NCBI GenBank assembly: GCA_035048495.1
Contig: CM068540.1
Location: forward strand, 15,050,829 to 15,114,828
Reading direction: 5' to 3'
Length of the DNA stretch: 64,000 nucleotides
Source of the DNA: Euptelea pleiosperma
Lineage: Eukaryota; Streptophyta; Magnoliopsida; Ranunculales; Eupteleaceae
The number at the start of each line of letters is the position of its first letter. The stretch's first letter is position 1. Below the pieces are notes generated by a model. The model did not search any database and was not told the DNA's origin. It was given only the letters and a program-made list of their open reading frames with translations. Positions 12,055 through 22,635 of the stretch are shown here, in pieces. Both the position numbers and the translations under genes were made by a program.

Positions 12055-12063
12055 TATAAATAC
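12055..12063 (+). promoter_or_regulatory. TATA box of SIRE-like LTR
   Basis: TATAAATAC occurs at the same place in both LTR copies (here and 31377-31385), followed about 30 bp later by a conserved CTAAACACACA segment that would hold the transcription start. Confidence 0.65.
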
Positions 12064-12844
12064 AACCCTTCTATGCCTTCTCTAAACACACACAGAGACA
12101 CAGAGTGACTCAATCTTCAAGAAAGAGAAGAAAATGTTACATTTATTAGAGTGTCCATTTGAAGAGCAAGAAGCTTATTTTCCTTTCACATCTCGTGAGC
12201 TTGTTCTCTTCTTGATCAAAGCCAAGAGCTTGATCATTTTCTCAGCTTAGGTCTTCCACTTCTATATTCGACCTAGTAGCCTGAGTGTACTAGTGTGACT
12301 CAACACCATTTGAGCAACTTAGGGTTCAGGGTGTACTGAATCCTTCACCTTCCGCAAAGGCGAGAGTATTGAGAATTACAATCGGAGGAGCCGATCGACG
12401 GTAGATTTGGGATATACCAAACTGAACAAGCGGACAGGGCTTCTTGGCTGGAAGGGCGCGCGTGAATTCGTAGCGTTGATTCAGAGGACATGGACGCATC
12501 GACAGTAGGCCTTAGCTAAGATTGGAAGCTGTATTTGCAATGGTGCTGCGTAGGTAACCTTTGTTTCGTTTAACTTTTCAGTTAGTGATACTTTCCGTCT
12601 GGACGTGGTCCCGTGGTTTTTCCTTGGCTAAGGTTTCCACTTAAAAATTTATTGTCTAGTGTGATTGTTTGTTTGTATTCCGGAATATATTCTGATTAGA
12701 TTAAACGATGAAAAGAAAATATACCACGGAGGTATATTTAATTTGAGTCGGTTGTGATAATCTTTTATCAAACAACTAAGGCATGCGATTTTATTCCCTT
12801 ACTATCATCCAGTAAAACTGTGTAGGTATAATTAAGTTAAAAAT

Positions 12845-14215
12845 TGAAATGGCCTGGGGCAAAAATAAAAAAAAATGAATTTTAACGGATTTTAATGAAA
12901 AAAAGTGGTGCTGAAATTCAAAATTTGAAATTTGAAATTTGAAAATTGAAAAAAAAATATAATTTAACGGAAATTTAATGGTTTTCTTATACCCCTCTTA
13001 TCTTATATGGCTTCAATAATGACTGGCTGAGATCCACTATGCTTTATATCGATGGCTGAGATTAACTCCCACCTGATTTTGACAAACACTTTGTCGGAAA
13101 GTGCCGCAGGCACGGGCCACCACGCATATATCAAGACAACTCAGTTGTATTCTCTTATCTTATCCATCCATCTAATGTGGACGGTTAGATAAAGAGTGGT
13201 TGAGATCAAATCCATCGATCTAAAGTGTTTCAGCCACTCAATCCGCCTCATTTGACCTCTATTTATTCAAAATTTTAATTTCAACACTGTTATTTTTCCA
13301 TTTCTCTCTCTATGATTTACAATCCGTTATAATAGCCGTTATAATGGAAAAAACCGTAACGCCCCAGTCCGTTATACCATTTGAGTGCTGAAGGCACCCA
13401 ATTTTTGCAAACGCTTTTGTCGGAGAGTGCCGTGGGCACAGGTCATTTACTATTCTATATAACAAAACACATTGGTTGTCTGCCTACTTATACCTCCTCT
13501 AAGCATCAACAAAGAAGGGCCGAGATCTAATCCTCCCCCAAATGGATGGTGATCTCCGCCACTCACCTGATTTTGGCAAATTCTTTGTCGAGGAGTGCCG
13601 ATGACACGGGGCACCAACTAGTATAACAAAACAGGGAAGTTGTCTCCCCCTCTTACTGGCTTCATATATCCAAGGGCCCATATCAACCCTTACATAAAAT
13701 AAAATTTAGATGGTAGCATTAATTTAACAGGGAAATTGTCTCCCCACTTATACCCCTCTTATCAGCTTCACAAAGGATGGCCGAGATCTTACCCCCCAAA
13801 TGGACTATGGATCTCAACCACTCACACCCGATTTTGGGAAATGCTCTGTAGGAGAGTGCCGAGGGCACGGGCCACCCACTATACATCTATATAACAAAAC
13901 AGAGAAGTCACTTATACCCCCTCTTATCGGTTTCACAAAGGATGGCCGAGATCTAATTATCACCCCAAATAGATGGTGGATCTAAGCTACTCACACCCAA
14001 TTTTGGCAAACGCTTTGTCGGAGAGTGTTGTGGGAAAGGACCACCTACTAGTCTATATAACAAAACAGGAAAGTTGTATCACCCTCTTATAGGCTAACGA
14101 AGGGCCGAGATCTTATCCCCCAACTGGACGGTGGATCTCAGCCACTCACACCCAATTTTGACGAACACTTTGTCGAGGAGTACCTTGGGCACAGGCCACC
14201 TACTAGTTCTAAATA
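12845..14215. repeat. repeat block A with approx. 165-bp tandem modules
   Basis: It starts with a foldback-type segment (AACGGATTTTAACGG words and CCGTTATAATGG) and continues as irregular tandem copies of one module. Each module runs: GGCCGAGATCT, GGTGGATCTCAGCCACTC, CAATTTTGGCAAACGCTTTG, GAGAGTGCCGTGGGCACGG, CTATATAACAAAACAGG, TCCCCCTCTTAT. At least six degenerate units can be followed. The first part (to about 13620) is homologous to block B at 18467-19255. It has no coding frame, and the element family is not recognised. Confidence 0.75.
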
Positions 14216-14296
14216 AATCAAAAGTTGATCCACAACCATTACACAGAACCCAAATACATCTCTTCTTCAAACACATGCATTGTACGTGCCTCTGGC

Positions 14297-14540
14297 GTCA
14301 GCCCACTGACCGCATGGATGGTTAGCCCAACCCTTGGTGGATATACACACCCAAAAAACATCTTGATTGGTATTCTCTAACCATTAGATTTTAGTACTTT
14401 TTAAGGCATGATTTAAGCCGTTGGATCCAACCATTTTTTTTTAGTACTAAAATCAACGGATAAATATCATCAAACAAGTTAATTTTTGGTATGAATGTCT
14501 ACCAAGGGGTGGGCTAAGCATCCATACGGTCAATGGACCT
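14297..14540. repeat. MITE, long terminal inverted repeats (family A)
   Basis: The arms GACCGCATGGATGGTTAGCC and its complement near 14510-14540 face each other. The inner arms carry TGGTGGATATACACACC and GCCGTTGGATCCAACC. Related copies are at 16088, 17634, 27160, 35466, 45480 and 56205. Confidence 0.75.
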
Positions 14541-14624
14541 AGATGGCAATGCGCTACTTGAGGCCCAAAAAGTCGTGTACCTGTATATATAATTTTTTTT
14601 TCTTGCCCGCCCAAAGTATCTCTC

Positions 14625-14860
14625 CCCTAACTTTTGAGAAAATTTTTGATCTGCAACTTCTTGATCAAGTGATGCTGCCACCTGTCATGAGGTTAAAGTG
14701 GCCCATTATCTGTAGTTGCTTTTTCTCCACTGTTAAGGGTAACTACAGGTAAGACCATTTTAACCCCAGGACAGGTGACGCTTAACTATAAGTTGCAGGA
14801 TCACTGGATCAAAAAGTTCCATGATTAAAAAATGAAATTTCTCCCAACTTATCGTACTTT
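14625..14860. repeat. foldback repeat
   Basis: The arms (CACCTGTCATGAGGTTAAAG around 14680-14720 and the complement around 14741-14778) pair imperfectly over about 40 bp around a short centre, with outer pairing of GATCTGCAACTT and AAGTTGCAGGATC. No coding potential. Confidence 0.65.
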
Positions 14861-15760
14861 CGGTTTCTTATTATTGTTACACTTTTTATCCATTTTAGTT
14901 GCAGCCCACGAATACTGAAGGCACCCCACCTATAATTTCAAACTTACTGAAAGCAACCCTCCCCTTCAAATCCTTCTTCCTTCTCTTTCGCCCCCTCACT
15001 TGTCTTCTCCCTCTCCTCTCACCCTACTTCAGCCGTATTCTGTTGCCATTGTCGCCGGACACCCCCTCGAAGCTACTCCTCTTCTTTCTATTTGGTTCTC
15101 CTCTTCAACGCCTGTCGTTAAGTAAACCGACATCTTTTAAAGCCACTTTCTCCATTTAGAAAAAGAAATCGTTTTACAACGGATTGAGGATACCTTCCTT
15201 TTGTTGCAATCGTCCCAATTTTGTTGGCAGGTAATTTCGTTTGCGCTCGGCCTGACCATACCGAACATACCCCAAGCAGACTAAGTTTTTTTCTTTGGGT
15301 CAAGCATGATGCAAAATTTTGACAAGTATGGTCCTTAATTGAGCCATTGTTCTGCATCAAATCAGTACTTTAACAAGTGGAAATGACCACTGGGTTGCAC
15401 AAGGATCGATGCGTGATCATGTCCCAAGATTCAAACTTCCAATTGTTTTCCAGATGAACTCCATCGAGTCTCCTTTTTTAAACTCGACTAATTGCATGAC
15501 CGACTAATCTTCGAAAAAAACCCATACATTCAAATCTTCAAGAATATATTTAAATGAATGTGATTTGATTTCTCAAAAGTTTGGACGAAAGTGGTCGAGA
15601 ATAGAAAAAGATAAAGGGATAAGGAAAGAGATGGAATGGGTGGGAGTAATTTGTTGAAAGCGAAGGGGATGAAAAAGCTCGGAGCGACAACTATTTTGGT
15701 CAAAAGGTTGATGATATTCACACCAGGTGCATGAACAAACACCGCGGTTCCTTATTCAAA
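14861..15760. other. intergenic, no supported gene
   Basis: Pyrimidine-rich around 14960-15110. The 86-codon frame at 14899-15159 and the minus-strand frames here have low-complexity translations and no domain pattern. Confidence 0.4.
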
Positions 15761-16087
15761 CTAGGGACGGCCAGTGCGATGCACGTTACACGTGGCATAC
15801 TCTTAGAGATCGATGTATAGATGTTTTACTCATCTTTAGGTGGACCTACGTACAAAAATTCATCCTGATTAGTTATTTTTATCTGTTCAATTATAATTTT
15901 TTTCATGGTCTAATTTTGACCGTGGATTTTGAGTATTATTTGGCCAGTGAGATAACGACACTACTATGCAATATGATAACATCCATGGCTCTTGAACCAT
16001 CATTATTATTTAATATTGAGGTACGTAGGGTAAGTTAATTAACTATATTTTTTATTTATTCAAAATATCCTCGTTGGTAATGGACCA

Positions 16088-16345
16088 TTTGAGCCACGTG
16101 GGAGATGCTTGGACCGTGTAGATGTTTTTCTTATCCCTATTTGGACTTACATACTAAATTCGTCTAGATTATTAATTTATATCCATTAGATTAGAGTCCT
16201 TTTTATAGCTTATTTTCAACTGTGGATTTCAAGTATTATGATCTAAAGGTTAACAATCACTAATCAGACCGATTTTTGTCATGTTAGTCCATCTAAGGAT
16301 GTGCCACACATCCATACGGTTAGAATGGTGCCACGTGGCTTATAC
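16088..16345. repeat. MITE family A copy
   Basis: The arms GCCACGTGG...GGACCGTGTAGATG and CCATACGGTT...GCCACGTGGC face each other. A half copy without its right arm lies just before it (15775-15960, CACGTGGCATACTCTTAGAG). Confidence 0.65.
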
Positions 16346-17033
16346 CGGTTGATGATGGACACCATCATCTAATTATTTCCAAGGATAGAGTCATATGACA
16401 GGTGGGAACTCAATAAATACTTTAATACGAGAGTTGAAATGTGAAAATATTGAATGACCAAAACACCTCTATGAATTAAAAAAGATTTTAAAAATTGAAA
16501 GAAGCAATGTTCATCAATATATGAAACTTGAGGGTCGTATTAGGAATAATTAGAATAGATGATCTTTTTAACATTGAATGAGTTCCAGGGTGAGGTGTGC
16601 TTGGAGGGTGACATGTTCTTTGACACTAAAAAGATTGGAAAGCCCCCGCCAAGTGAATAAATTGAAGAAAATAAAAAAAAATAAAACATTAATATTTTTG
16701 AGATATACTGGGTTTAGCAGCGCGAGGCACGCAAGAAGGGCCTTCGTCCATGAATAAGTAGAATAGATGAAACAACTTAATCTAGACTGTTCATATGAAG
16801 CAAAAATCTGATGGATGAGATTAAACTCTTTAAATGATCACGAGTTTAGTCAGGTGTATTAGAGGTGTAAAACTGCCATTTATTAAAAAGGAAATGTATT
16901 TTTTATCTTTAAAACTTGTGTAAGGGATTAACAGTCAAGTGAGGGAGGGTGACGGTCGTCTAACGGCCAAAGACATTAAAATTTGACAGAAGTTAAGGCC
17001 GAATAGTAAAAACTTATGGAAAATGCACAAACA

Positions 17034-17281
17034 TGTGTGGTTTGAGTCCAGTGACCATTAGAGTCAAGAGAGACTCAAACCACACAAATACCATGGTTCG
17101 AAGTTTCGGCCGATCCCGTTCTGGATCGGGCAATGGGATCGGTGGCTATAGAGACGATCCCGAAATGGGGTCCTCTCACCCGAGATGCACTGCTCATGAA
17201 GAACCAGCACTGTCATCTCAGGCGAGACGATCCAAGACGACTGATCCAGCCTCCGATCCCAAGTTATCAACCACGGGGTAT
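17034..17281. repeat. dispersed repeat with GGCCGATCCCG word, plus hairpin
   Basis: A 15-bp perfect hairpin (TGTGTGGTTTGAGTC at 17034-17048 and its complement at 17072-17086) is followed by a segment with GGCCGATCC, GAGACGATCC, ATGGGGTC and GATGCACT. That segment recurs at 47348-47508 with the same order. Ends resemble CCATGGTT...AACCACGG, a short inverted repeat. Confidence 0.6.
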
Positions 17282-17633
17282 ACTAAAATATGTAACCATT
17301 TGTATACTATATAGTTTTTTTTTCCCAATTTTGACTTTTAAATCACATCTGACAAAATTTTTGTGGGTACATCAAACGGTGCCAAATAAAAGTTTGACTT
17401 ATAAAATGGCCGGCACTGTATATCTTATGTCACTACAATTGCCTCTTAGTGTATAAAAATAGAAAGTCTTTACTTAGAAACCAATCAGAAAATGAATAAA
17501 GAAAGAAACCCTTCAAAGATCCACATCCCGTGCCGGGGGGCTGAACATGCCCCAGTTTTTCCAACATCCATTGAACGTGACCTGCCTTCTGTAAATGGAA
17601 TAGAACTTTTATGACTGGGTCCTGTCGTCAAGG

Positions 17634-17971
17634 CCGATGACAGGGCACAGTATGAGCCACGCGGAATACTCTTAGAGGACTCTGACTGTATGGATGTTTG
17701 GCCAATGATTAGGTGGACCTACAAACAAAAAATCAGCACGATGAGTGATTTACAGGCGTTGGATTGGAATTGTTTTCATGGGTTGATTTTAACCGTGGGA
17801 AATTTGAGCATTATCGACCATTATTTGAGGTACAAACAAAGATCCAAAGGTTTGAAATCACAAATCAAGCTATTTTTTTGTTTGTAGGTCCATATAGGGA
17901 CTGGAAAAACATCCATACGGTCAGAGTCCTCTAAGAGTATGCCACGTGGCTCGTATTGTACCCTGTCATCG
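17634..17971. repeat. MITE family A copy, well preserved
   Basis: The outer arms CGATGACAGGGCACAG and CTGTCATCG, then GCCACG, TACTCTTAGAGGACTCTGAC and GTATGGATGTTTGGCC, are mirrored on the right side. The centre holds TTGGATTGGAATTGTTTTCA. No coding frame. Confidence 0.8.
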
Positions 17972-18199
17972 TCATTTTGTTTTCTTTCCAACATTTGGGT
18001 TTCTGATGAGCAAGATGTTGGGCGTCGTAAATGAGATGTGCTAACAAGCAACTCCTAGAAAGTGTTGCGCAGATGCAACCCCGAAAAAGATAAATATATT
18101 TTGTGTCTTTGCTACCGAGGACAACCGTTGAGACTATTGACGGTTGGATCTCCAAGGAGTAGAACTTTGCTGACCGGTGCCAGCTTGTAAAGTTGCCTG

Positions 18200-19255
18200 A
18201 CCGATCACAATCTATATAACAAAACAGGACGGTGGTCTCCCCCTCTTATCTGGCTTCATAAAGGATGGCCGAGATCTTATCACACCAAATGATAGTGGAT
18301 CTCAGCCACTCACACCCAATTTTGACAAACGCTTGAGTGCCATGGGTCACCTACTATTTATCTACGAATAAAGAATGAAATGGGTTAGATTTATATATAG
18401 CCCAAGGGTCAGGCTCAGGAGCCCCTACTTTTTATACCTCGAGAGGGGTGTTACCGTTAAAACGGATTGAAATGGCCACGGCAAAAATGAAAAAAATGGA
18501 TTTTAACGGATTTTAATGATTTTAACGGAAAAAAGTGGTGCTGAAATTCAAATTTTAAATTTTGAAATTTGAAAATTTAAAATTTTAAAATTAAAAGAAA
18601 AATAGAATTTTACGAAAATTTAATGTTTTTCTGATACCCTTCTTATCTTATATGGCTTCAATAATGAGTGGCTGAGATCCACTATGCTTCATATCGATGG
18701 CTGAGATTAACTCCCACCTGATTTTGACAAACACTTTGTCGGAAAGTGCCGCGGGCATGGGCCACCCACACATATATCAAGACGACTCAGTTGTATTCTC
18801 TTATCTTATCCATCCATCTGATGTGGACGGTTAGATAAAGAGTGGTTGAGATCAAATCCATCAATCTAATGTGGACGGTTAGAGTTCAGCCACTCAATCC
18901 GCCTCATTTGACTTCAATTTATTCAAAATTTAAATTTCAACACTGTTATTTTTGTTATTTTCTCATTTCTCCCTCTGTGCGTTTCAATCCGTTATAATAG
19001 AAAAAATGGTAATGCCCCAGTCCGTTATACCGTTTGAGTGCTGAAGGCACCCAATTTTCGCAAATGCTTTTGTCGGAAAGTGCCGTGGGCATGGGCCATT
19101 TACTATTCTATATAACAAAACACATTGGTTGTCTCCCTACTTATACCTCCTCTAATCCTCCTCCAAATGGATGGTGGATCTCCGCCACTCACCTGATTTT
19201 GGCAAATTCTTTGTCGAGGAGTGCCAATGGCACAGGACACCCACTAGTTTGATAC
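18200..19255. repeat. repeat block B, homologous to block A
   Basis: One approx. 165-bp module at 18200-18360, then a segment (18467-19255) collinear with 12845-13620, including the AACGGATTTTAA start, the GAAATTTGAAA tract, the CTGAGATCCACTATGCTT module and the CCGTTATACC junction. The blocks are about 5.6 kb apart in the same orientation. Confidence 0.75.
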
Positions 19256-19334
19256 AAATGGGACATTTTTAGAGATTTCTGACCGTGGGTTCAACCCTAT
19301 ATGGACATACAGAACAAAAATTAGCCTGGTTAGT

Positions 19335-20119
19335 AGTGTTGGCTATGGATCGGATCGATCCAAAGATCTGATCCATTTTGATCTGAAAAACTGTACATCT
19401 GCTTGATCCGTTTTGGAACCTGATTTTTTCCTATTGGGTCAGTACCAGATCATATATTGTTGATCCGTTCTCTTATCGGATCGGTACTAGATCAACCATA
19501 TTATCTTTGAAATTTGACATACTCCCTCACAATTTGAAAAAAATGACATACCCCTTGTGACCCGGTCCATCGTCGTTGACCATCGTGGACTAAATTTTGA
19601 TTAACAATTTTAGTTGAAAAGGACAAAAAGGTCCTCATCTTCAACCTTAGAACATGTTGGTTTTGGCCAAAACCCTAACCCTAAATCAAATGGCTATGGT
19701 AGACAGCCGGGCACCACATTCCAGTGGGTTGGCTGTCCATCACTGGGGACCTACTTACTGGAGTCTCATGGTTGGCTGATTACTATTCGGGCGAGAAAGT
19801 GCGTATCATATGTCAGTTCTTGACTTCTGCCATGTCCCCTTCCAATCTTGAGCAAGCATATGGAGCGATGTCACTTCTTGACTTCTGCCATGTCCTCTTC
19901 CAATTTTTTTTTAATGATTAAAATGACAACTAAGATTTCAGCTTCATTATTGAGTTTTTATCCCATAAAATTATGGATTTCAAATTTTAAATCTCATTTG
20001 GTTTGATTTAGTAGTTAGGATTTCTTTGTTTCTAAATTATCTTATTTCCAATCATATCGGATCGGTTCCAGAACTAAATTTGATTGATTTGAACTGGTCT
20101 GGTTCATTGCCAACCCCAC
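19335..20119. mobile_element. non-autonomous hAT-like element in a MITE
   Basis: The ends AGTGTTGGC...GCCAACCCCAC are flanked by an 8-bp duplication with one mismatch (TGGTTAGT at 19327-19334, TGATTAGT at 20120-20127), the hAT signature. Subterminal GGATCGGATC words match the better copy at 33431-34513. It holds part of the foldback repeat seen at 32185 (TTTGACATACTCCC and GGTTTTGGCC words). No transposase. Confidence 0.7.
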
Positions 20120-20268
20120 TGATTAGTGACTTAAGCATGGGATTGTAGTGATTTTCATGGGTTGATTTTTAACCGTGTAATTTTATTATTATTCACCAGT
20201 TATTTGGGATACAAAGATCCAAAGCCTCTTTTTTTATTTTTTTTTTTTGTAATTTTTAAAATGGTTTC

Positions 20269-20342
20269 GAGGGGTCTAACATGAGGACTTCTCAGAGGTC
20301 ACCCGTCCTAGTACTATTCTCGCCCAAGCACGCTTAACTTAG
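20269..20342 (-). ncRNA. 5S rRNA-derived fragment
   Basis: Reading the minus strand gives AAGTTAAGCGTGCTTGGGCG, then GAGA.TAGTACTAGGA, GGGTGACCTC and GAAGTCCTCATGTTAG. This matches the 3' two-thirds of plant 5S rRNA, including the internal control region (box A, intermediate element, box C), with a few substitutions and one deletion. The 5' third is absent, so it is not a functional 5S gene. 5S-bearing Cassandra TRIMs or 5S-derived SINEs are possible sources. Confidence 0.85.
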
Positions 20343-20491
20343 TGTAAAGCTTTGAAATCACTTAATCATGCTATTTTTGGTTTGTAGGTTCACCTAAGGA
20401 TTGGCCAAACATCCATATGGTCAGAATCCTTTAAGAGTGTGCAACGTGGCTCATATTGTGGGCAATCAGCCAAGTTCTACTGATTCAGGAG

Positions 20492-20903
20492 GAAAAATCT
20501 ATGATACTGACTTCGGTATCAAAATTTTGATGCCGAAGTCCCTCAATTTGCCACGTAGTAGACTCTTTCGGACCCACTGACTCCATGAATATTTGGCCCA
20601 CATCTCGGTGGACCCACACACCAAAAATCAGCGTGATTAGCGATTTCTAGCCATTGAATTTGAGCACTTTTTCATCATGGGCTTGGAACCACTTCGTAGG
20701 CATGTTCATAAAGCCCATGATGAAAAGTGCTCAAATCCTACGGCTAGAAATCACCAATCATTCTGATTTTTGGTGTGTGGGTCCACCAAGATGTTGGCCA
20801 AATATTCATGGAGTCGGTGGGGCCGAAAGAGTCTACTAAGTGGCAAGTTTAGGGACTTCGGCATCAAAATTTTGATACCGAAGTCGGTATCAAAGAACAG
20901 CCC
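20492..20903. mobile_element. MULE-type MITE with near-full-length foldback
   Basis: It is flanked by identical 10-bp direct repeats GATTCAGGAG (20482-20491 and 20904-20913). Almost the whole element is two arms of about 190 bp that pair closely (GACTTCGGTATCAAAATTTT, GCCACGTAGTAGACTCTTTC, CCAAAAATCAGCGTGATTAG). The duplication length fits Mutator-like transposition. It carries no gene. Confidence 0.85.
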
Positions 20904-21065
20904 GATTCAGGAGATCCACGGTCGACGAGGCAATAACTATATTTACCTTTTTTTAGTTGTTACCTCGTGCACGGTTAAGCTCTTGAATCCAACTGTCAAT
21001 TGCAGATCTGAGTAAGTAGTATAGAAGGAGAATTTTTTTGCTCAATGTTATTTGCTCCAGTGTCA

Positions 21066-21378
21066 GGGCTACATTAAAACTGACATGTGGCATACGTTTA
21101 GGGACCATTGACCGTATCGATGTTTGACCCGTCCCTAGTTCGTCCTTAAACTCAAAATTTATCCTGATTAATAATTTATAACCGTTGGATATATGTAGCC
21201 CAAAATAATGCTAGAATCCACGGTTTAAATTAAATTTACGGAAAGACTAAAATCCAACATTTATAAACAACCCATCTGGCTGAATTTTGGTTCATACGTC
21301 CATCTAGAAATATGATACACATCCATACGATTATTTATCTTAATAGTATGACACGTGGCGATTTTTGATGAGGCCTGA
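21066..21378. repeat. MITE family A copy, diverged
   Basis: The left arm ACATGTGGCATACGTTTAGG...GACCGTATCGATG faces the right arm CATCCATACGATTA...ATGACACGTGGCG. Confidence 0.6.
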
Positions 21379-22023
21379 ACCCGGGAACAAAAAGAAAACG
21401 CAGGAGCAAAACATTTCTTGCATTTTCATATATTTTTATTCGAAAGGTGGTGTTCGATGCAGCTTTTCTTGTCTTTTATGGGTTGCATGTGTGCAAACAT
21501 TGACTCAAAAAGTATTAGAATATATGAGTTAGATTATAATATAATAAATTTTGGATAGACTATCACAACTGTCTATTATGTCTACCTTGGACTATCCGTT
21601 AATTTATGTTAGGCTATCCAAAATTGGAATGAATCGGATGGTTCCTATCATCCAATCATATTATTCTTTGATTAATTACATCTCCTACTAGCGGAACCGT
21701 CGCATAGGGGGGTCCCAATCAGCTCTTATGTTGCTCACACTGGAGGACGAGAAGCCTGAGTATAATGATCGTTCATATAGCGGTGATACATCTAATCATT
21801 CCTCGGAAAGGCTGCCTAGCGAAACACCTCATATGAGATCGAAGGCCGGAGTCGTGTTTAATCTCTCTATCTAATTTTTCTTGTTTTTTTTCTTTCTCTT
21901 TTTTCTGTTCTTCTGACCTATTATTTCCTTCCTCTCCTGCTAAATCCCATTTCGATTTTCCTGCAAAAAACACCCATTTCGATTTTCTTGCAAATAAACC
22001 CATTTGGGTGGCTAAAGAGAAAG

Positions 22024-22072
<49 letters not shown>

Positions 22073-22635
22073 CAAAAAAGGGGAAAATCCATTTGTTAGG
22101 TTTGCAAAATCAAAGACTTCATCATGGTGGAGTTGGAAGAGCTTGGAGCTGAAATTTGGTAGGGATTTTGATTCCTTTGCTCCCCAAAAATTTCTTTCTT
22201 TTTGGGTTTTCTTCTGTATATTTTCATGTTCTATTGGTTGTTTATCAAATCTTATTTCCGGGTTCCGTTTGGATTTTGGATCGCTCTTTGATCATAGTTT
22301 GTGTACTGTTATTTTCAAAGATTCGAGTTGGGTTTGCCTGTAAACTCAAACTGAATTTGGGTTCTTTTTATCTGTGAATCTGTGAAGAACTGTTGTGTGT
22401 GTGAATTTTGAGAAACTGGGTTTGAGAGATTGTCTAGAAATCATGGTCAGAAGTACTCAATATAGGCTAAGGAGTCCAAAATGGAGTATTGGGTTTTTTT
22501 GTTTTTTTTCTCAGTTTTCTTTTTTGGGGAGGGAATTAGGAATATGGATTGTGATTAAAGCAGGGGAAATTGGGTTGTCGAGATAATTGGGAAAATTTTG
22601 CTTTTATTGTCTTTAATTCTTCAATTGCAAATCGA
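21379..22635 (+). promoter_or_regulatory. upstream and 5' leader of EIL3-like gene
   Basis: Sequence between the last MITE and the EIL3-like start. It includes pyrimidine-rich DNA and an (AG)n microsatellite at 22029-22070, then a leader with several short upstream ATGs (for example 22443 and 22570). The 22570 ATG is in frame and would add 22 residues, but that extension does not resemble the family. I see no clear TATA box; a leader intron is possible but not demonstrable here. Confidence 0.45.

Larger units (their letters stand above)
11305..12836 (+). repeat. SIRE-like Copia LTR, copy 1 (3' end missing)
   Basis: Collinear with 30651-32137 over its whole length (shared GGAATATTTTC start, GTGGTACGCATA block, palindrome array, TATA box, long transcribed region with GGACGTGGTCCC). 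The copies part after GTAGGTATAATTAA, where the tail CCCCTCTTCTAGG of copy 2 is replaced here by block A of another repeat, so the LTR end was lost or interrupted. Confidence 0.82.
19245..20465. repeat. MITE family A copy interrupted by a hAT-like element
   Basis: The left arm ends at 19334 (ACAAAAATTAGCCTGG) and the right arm resumes at 20120 (TGATTAGTGACTT...GGTTGATTTTTAACCGTG), ending with CCATATGGTCAGAATCC and GTGGCTCAT near 20455. The right half also holds the 5S-like insert. Confidence 0.65.

Noticed and set aside
14899..15159. 86-codon frame
   Set aside because: Low-complexity Leu/Phe/Ser translation from pyrimidine-rich DNA, no domain or splice context.
22570..22635. 22-residue N-terminal extension of the EIL3-like protein
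   Set aside because: Not like family N-termini; the 22636 ATG gives the usual start and length.
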